Below are positions 60,211 through 64,000 of a DNA stretch of 64,000 bases, one piece after another. A model generated the notes under the pieces. The model saw only the letters and a list, made by a program, of their open reading frames with translations, had not been told where the DNA came from and made no database searches. Origin of the DNA: Cronobacter malonaticus LMG 23826. GTDB taxonomy: Bacteria > Pseudomonadota > Gammaproteobacteria > Enterobacterales > Enterobacteriaceae. The translations under genes and the position numbers were made by a program. The stretch is from contig NZ_CP013940.1 in assembly GCF_001277215.2 (NCBI RefSeq), positions 1,178,001-1,242,000 on the forward strand, read 5' to 3'. Within the stretch, counting starts at the first letter, position 1, and the number at the start of each line of letters is the position of its first letter.

Positions 60211-61335
60211 ATGAAAGTTAAAGTTCTCTCCCTGCTGGTCCCGGCTCTGCTGGTCGCAGGCAGTGTACATGCGGCAGAAATTTATAATAAAAATGGCAAC
60301 AAATTAGACCTGTTCGGTAAAGTTGACGCCGAGCACTACTTCTCTGATAACAACAGCGACGATGGTGATAAGACCTACATGCGTATCGGCTTCAAAGGCG
60401 AAACGCAGGTAAACGATCAGATCACCGGTTACGGCCAGTGGGAATATCAGATTCAGGGCAATACTGCTGAAAGTGATAATAAATCCTGGACCCGTGTGGC
60501 GTTCGCTGGTCTGAAATTCGGTGACGCAGGTTCTTTCGATTACGGTCGTAACTACGGCGTTATCTACGACGTGACCTCCTGGACCGACGTGCTGCCGGAA
60601 TTCGGCGGCGACACCTACGGCGCGGACAACTTCCTGCAGTCTCGTGCAACTGGCGTAGCTACCTATCGCAACACTGACTTCTTCGGTCTGGTTGACGGCC
60701 TGAACTTTGCCCTGCAGTACCAGGGTAAAAACGGCAGCACCAAAGGTGAAGATGACAACGGTCGCGGTGTTCTTAATCAGAACGGCGACGGCTATGGTAT
60801 GTCTCTGACCTACGATCTGGGCGAAGGCTTCAGCGTGGGTGGTGCGATGGCGACTTCCAAACGTACCTATGATCAGAACAACCTGGCGGGTATTTATGGC
60901 GAAGGCGACCACGCGGAAGTTTACTCCGGCGGCCTGAAATACGACGCGAACAACATCTACCTGGCGGCGCAGTACTCCCAGACCTACAACGCGACCCGTT
61001 TCGGTTCTGATTCCGACTCAAATGCTTACGGCTTCGCTGACAAAGCGCAGAACTTCGAAGTGGTTGCACAGTACCAGTTCGACTTCGGCCTGCGTCCGTC
61101 CGTGGCTTACCTGCAGTCCCGCGGTAAAGACATCGCCAACAAAACCACTGGCGAATCTTTCGGCGACCAGGATCTGCTGAAATATGTTGATGTTGGCGCG
61201 ACTTACTACTTCAACAAAAACATGTCCACCTTCGTGGATTACAAAATCAACCTGCTGGATGACAACAAATTCACCCGTCAGGCTGGTATCGGCACGGATG
61301 ACGTCGTAGCGGTAGGCCTGGTTTACCAGTTCTAA
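60211..61335 (+). CDS. ompC: outer-membrane porin OmpC
   Basis: A 374-residue general porin precursor. A 21-residue Sec signal peptide ([20 protein letters not shown], then A) is followed by [25 protein letters not shown], typical of trimeric enterobacterial porins. The constriction loop 3 carries [24 protein letters not shown], and the protein ends with a C-terminal phenylalanine (VGLVYQF) needed for Bam recognition. Variable surface loops (for example around [17 protein letters not shown]) distinguish it from OmpF. Control by OmpR is expected from its upstream region. Confidence 0.95.
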   Translation: MKVKVLSLLVPALLVAGSVHAAEIYNKNGNKLDLFGKVDAEHYFSDNNSDDGDKTYMRIGFKGETQVNDQITGYGQWEYQIQGNTAESDNKSWTRVAFAGLKFGDAGSFDYGRNYGVIYDVTSWTDVLPEFGGDTYGADNFLQSRATGVATYRNTDFFGLVDGLNFALQYQGKNGSTKGEDDNGRGVLNQNGDGYGMSLTYDLGEGFSVGGAMATSKRTYDQNNLAGIYGEGDHAEVYSGGLKYDANNIYLAAQYSQTYNATRFGSDSDSNAYGFADKAQNFEVVAQYQFDFGLRPSVAYLQSRGKDIANKTTGESFGDQDLLKYVDVGATYYFNKNMSTFVDYKINLLDDNKFTRQAGIGTDDVVAVGLVYQF

Positions 61336-61352
61336 TCCCCGACCTGATGTGC

Positions 61353-61379
61353 AAAAGGAGCCTGCGGGCTCCTTTTTTT
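61353..61379 (+). terminator. intrinsic terminator after ompC
   Basis: AAAAGGAGCC pairs with GGGCTCCTTTT across TGC with seven T residues. It separates ompC from apbE. Confidence 0.93.
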
Positions 61380-61431
61380 ATGTCTGAAGAAAATAGGGTA
61401 ACCTGTCGCCGCCGTTACAGAGGAGAAACGC

Positions 61432-62463
61432 GTGAAATTACTGGCTTTACGAACCCTGCTGCTGACTGCTGTCTTGATGGTTGCAGGTTGTGACACCGCT
61501 CCGCAGGCGCTGGTGCTGGAAGGCAAAACGATGGGGACGTCGTGGCGCGTCAGTCTGGCGGACGTTGATGCGGCGCGCGCAAGCGAACTGCGTGAAAAAA
61601 TCCAGGCGCGCCTCGACGCCGACGACCGGCTCCTTTCCACCTGGAAAGACGACTCCGCGCTGATGCGCTTTAACCACGCCCGCACCACGGCGCCCTGGCC
61701 GGTGGACGAGGCGATGGCGGATATCGTCACCGAATCGCTGCGCGTCGGCGCGAAAACCGATAACGCGATGGATATCACCATCGGGCCGCTGGTTAACCTG
61801 TGGGGCTTCGGGCCGGATAAACAGCCGGTGAAAACGCCGGATCAGGCGCAGATTGACGCGGCCCGCGCGCGTACCGGCCTGTCGCACCTGAAAGTCATCA
61901 ACGGTTCCGGGCAGCAGTGGCTGCAAAAAGATCTGCCCGACCTCTATGTCGATCTCTCCACCGTCGGCGAAGGTTACGCCGCCGATCATCTGGCGCGCCT
62001 GATGGAAGAAGAGGGCATCAGCCGCTATCTGGTATCGGTGGGCGGCGCGCTCGCAAGCCGCGGCATGAACCCCGGCGGGCAGCCGTGGCGCGTGGCTATC
62101 CAGAAGCCAACCGATCAGGAAAACGCCGTCCAGGCGGTGGTGGATATTAACGGCCACGGCATCAGCACCTCCGGCAGCTACCGCAACTATTATGAGCTTG
62201 ACGGCAAACGCCTGTCGCACGTGATCGACCCGGCGACCGGACGGCCCATCACGCATAAGCTGGTCTCAGTGACGGTCATTTCGCCGACGGCGCTGGAAGC
62301 AGACGCCTGGGACACCGGCCTGATGGTGCTCGGCCCGGAAAAAGCGAAAGCCGTGGCGCTGCGTGAGAAGCTCGCGGTCTATTTGATCACCCGCGAGGGC
62401 GACGGCTTCGCGACCTGGATGTCGCCGCAGTTCGCAAGCTTCATTGAGAAAACCGAAAATTAA
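61432..62463 (+). CDS. apbE: FAD:protein FMN transferase ApbE (lipoprotein)
   Basis: A 343-residue exported lipoprotein that transfers FMN from FAD to threonine side chains of Rnf/Nqr-type flavoproteins. The signal peptide MKLLALRTLLLTAVLMVAGC ends in the lipobox VAGC with acylated Cys20. Family motifs are visible: GKTMGTSWRVS, DIGPLVNLWGFG-like TIGPLVNLWGFG, DLSTVGEGYAADHL, SVGGALASRG, GISTSGSYRNY and HVIDPATGRPI. The GTG at 61432 follows GAGGAG. Its stop codon overlaps the Ada operator of the next gene. Confidence 0.96.
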   Translation: MKLLALRTLLLTAVLMVAGCDTAPQALVLEGKTMGTSWRVSLADVDAARASELREKIQARLDADDRLLSTWKDDSALMRFNHARTTAPWPVDEAMADIVTESLRVGAKTDNAMDITIGPLVNLWGFGPDKQPVKTPDQAQIDAARARTGLSHLKVINGSGQQWLQKDLPDLYVDLSTVGEGYAADHLARLMEEEGISRYLVSVGGALASRGMNPGGQPWRVAIQKPTDQENAVQAVVDINGHGISTSGSYRNYYELDGKRLSHVIDPATGRPITHKLVSVTVISPTALEADAWDTGLMVLGPEKAKAVALREKLAVYLITREGDGFATWMSPQFASFIEKTEN

Positions 62464-62470
62464 AAAGCAA
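62458..62470 (+). promoter_or_regulatory. candidate Ada operator upstream of ada-alkB
   Basis: AAT-N6-GCAA, the recognised Ada binding pattern, occurs at 62458-62470, 66 bp before the ada ATG, and overlaps the apbE stop codon. Methylated Ada activates ada-alkB through this kind of site in E. coli. The pattern is short, so the call rests on position. Confidence 0.6.
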
Positions 62471-62535
62471 GAAGATGCGTTTTCGCAGGCGGCTGGTCGG
62501 GCAAACTCACGCTAACCTGTAAGAAGGAGAGCGCC

Positions 62536-63600
62536 ATGAACGTAGCAGATTTTACCAGCGAACACGCCCGCTGGCAGGCGGTGGAAAACCGCGACGCGCG
62601 TGCCGATAACGCTTTTGTGTTTGCGGTAGTGACCACCGGGATTTTCTGTCGCCCGTCGTGCCGGGCGCGCAGGCCGCTTCGCGAAAACGTGCGTTTTTAC
62701 CCGGATGCCAGCGCCGCCAGCGCGGCAGGCTTTCGCCCCTGCAAACGCTGCCAGCCGGCAGGGCTGCCGCCGCAGGCGCAAAAAGCGCAGCGCATCGCGG
62801 CGGCCTGTCGGCTCATGGAGCAGAGCGACACGCCGCTGACGCTGGCAGCACTTGCTGAAAGCGCCACCATGAGCCCGTACCATTTTCACCGTGAATTTAA
62901 AGCGGTCACCGGCCTGACGCCGAAAGCCTGGCAACATGCCCTGCGCGCGCAAAAGCTCCAGGCGGCGCTGCGTGGCGGCATGAGCGTTACGGATTCGCTC
63001 TGGGAAGCCGGGTTTTCCTCCGACAGCGCGCTCTACCGCGACGCCGACCGCGCGCTCGGCATGCGACCGCGCCAGTACCGGCGTGGCGGCGAAAAAATAG
63101 CAATTCGCTACGCCATCACGCCCTGCGAGGCCGGGTTGTGTCTGGTGGCGACCAGCGATCGCGGACTCTGCGCGGTGCTGCTGGCAGATGACGCCGCGGC
63201 GCTTGAAGCGGAGCTTGCGACCATTTTCCCTCATGCGGAGCGTCTCGCGCCGGATGAAACCTTTCGCGCGCAGGTGGCGCAGGTCATCGCGTGGCTCGAT
63301 GCGCCGCAGGGCGAACTGGCGCTGCCGCTCGATTTACGCGGCACCGCGTTTCAGCTGCGCGTCTGGCAGGCGCTACAGTCGGTGCCGCCCGGCAGCACGA
63401 TCAGCTATCAGGCACTCGCGGAGCGCACCGGCAATCCGCAGGCGGTGCGCGCTGTCGCCAGCGCCTGCGCGGCAAACAAGCTCGCAATTGTCGTACCGTG
63501 TCACCGGGTAGTGCGCCGCGACGGGGCGCTCTCCGGCTATCGCTGGGGCGCTGACCGCAAGGCGCGGCTGCTTGCCCGCGAACGTGAACAGGAGAAATAA
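62536..63600 (+). CDS. ada: Ada: methylphosphotriester/O6-methylguanine-DNA methyltransferase and regulator
   Basis: A 354-residue two-part repair protein and activator of the adaptive response. The N-terminal zinc site has Cys38, Cys42, Cys69 and Cys72 (FCRPSC and FRPCKRC), where Cys38 accepts methyl from phosphotriesters. An AraC-type HTH follows (about 85-185). The C-terminal MGMT domain has ASACAANKLAIVVPCHRVVR with the acceptor Cys322. It is the first gene of ada-alkB, whose ATG overlaps the ada stop by one base. An Ada operator-like site precedes it. Confidence 0.96.
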   Translation: MNVADFTSEHARWQAVENRDARADNAFVFAVVTTGIFCRPSCRARRPLRENVRFYPDASAASAAGFRPCKRCQPAGLPPQAQKAQRIAAACRLMEQSDTPLTLAALAESATMSPYHFHREFKAVTGLTPKAWQHALRAQKLQAALRGGMSVTDSLWEAGFSSDSALYRDADRALGMRPRQYRRGGEKIAIRYAITPCEAGLCLVATSDRGLCAVLLADDAAALEAELATIFPHAERLAPDETFRAQVAQVIAWLDAPQGELALPLDLRGTAFQLRVWQALQSVPPGSTISYQALAERTGNPQAVRAVASACAANKLAIVVPCHRVVRRDGALSGYRWGADRKARLLAREREQEK

Positions 63601-64000
63601 TGCTCGATCTTTTTGCCGATGCCGAACCCTGGCAGGAGCCGCTCGCCGACGGTGCCGTGGTGCTGCGCCGTTTCGCGCTCGCTTCTGCACCGGCGCTGAT
63701 GGCGGGCATCGAGGCCGTCGCGGCCCGCTCGCCGTTTCGCCATATGGTGACGCCCGGCGGTTATACCATGTCGGTCGCGATGACCAACTGCGGCGAGGTG
63801 GGCTGGAGCACCAACCTGAAGGGCTATCTTTACGCCCAGGTCGACCCGCAAACCGGCGCGCCGTGGCCCGCGATGCCGGATGCCTTTCGCACGCTGTGCG
63901 ACGCGGCCGCGAGCGCGGCGGGCTACCCCGATTTCAGGCCGGACGCCTGTCTTATCAACCGCTACGCGCCCGGCGCGAAACTGTCGCTGCATCAGGATAA
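63600..64000 (+). CDS. alkB: AlkB, Fe(II)/2-oxoglutarate DNA dealkylase (cut by window edge)
   Basis: The first 133 codons of a dioxygenase that removes alkyl groups from 1-methyladenine and 3-methylcytosine in DNA. The family length is about 216 residues. Visible are the nucleotide-recognition region MVTPGGYTMSVAMTNCG, WPAMPDAFRTL, DACLINRYAPGAKLSLHQD and the first two iron ligands His131 and Asp133; the third (His187 in E. coli) is outside the window. The ATG overlaps the ada stop (TAATG), showing coupling. Confidence 0.96.
   Translation, partial: MLDLFADAEPWQEPLADGAVVLRRFALASAPALMAGIEAVAARSPFRHMVTPGGYTMSVAMTNCGEVGWSTNLKGYLYAQVDPQTGAPWPAMPDAFRTLCDAAASAAGYPDFRPDACLINRYAPGAKLSLHQD

Overview
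This window is a GC-rich piece of an Enterobacterales chromosome. Nearly every gene is recognisable as an orthologue of a gene in the 48-52 minute region of the Escherichia coli map, with the same local order. A tricarboxylate transport locus (tctABC/tctDE) lies between the menaquinone operon and yfaZ. In E. coli that interval holds nudI, ais, the arn operon and pmrD, none of which is present here. The overall pattern suggests Cronobacter or a close relative, but this is inferred from remembered gene order and protein similarity and was not tested. I see no insertion sequence, prophage, CRISPR array, tRNA or rRNA.

Layout. 1-8401: acetate metabolism (pta, cut at the window edge, and ackA), yfbV, yfbU, hxpA, yfbS, yfbR and alaA. 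8402-10359: a long structured leader and the regulator lrhA. 10360-26000: the thirteen-gene nuoA-N operon for NADH dehydrogenase I with its long upstream region, closed by a shared bidirectional terminator. 26008-27827: rbn, elaA and elaB. 27931-34980: menFDHBCE, the isochorismate-to-o-succinylbenzoyl-CoA and DHNA-CoA part of menaquinone synthesis, with overlapping or near-abutting genes from menD onward. 35011-40197: tctA, tctB and tctC on the minus strand, divergent from the two-component pair tctDE. 40339-44928: yfaZ, yfaY and glpTQ. 45019-48965: nrdA, nrdB and yfaE (class Ia ribonucleotide reductase and its ferredoxin) on the minus strand. 49319-52846: ubiG and gyrA, divergent. 53032-59390: the Rcs phosphorelay (rcsC convergent with rcsDB). 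59788-61335: the small RNA MicF divergent from ompC. 61432-64000: apbE, ada and alkB (cut at the window edge).

Functional threads. nuo and men genes together serve quinone-linked respiration, and ackA-pta serve overflow and fermentative acetate metabolism. The Rcs genes, lrhA, micF and ompC form an envelope and motility regulatory group. nrdAB, gyrA, ada and alkB serve DNA synthesis, topology and alkylation repair. glpTQ and tctABC are uptake systems for glycerol-3-phosphate and tricarboxylates.

Most unusual observations. I found no convincing new multi-gene system; this is mostly core genome. The clearest anomaly is an exact 36-bp in-frame tandem duplication inside menC that doubles the strand bearing the catalytic Lys-x-Lys motif. 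Others are a four-unit array of GTAG-type REP-like hairpins inserted between nrdA and nrdB, a probable structured leader of about 420 nt before lrhA, and a nested inverted repeat over the gyrA promoter.
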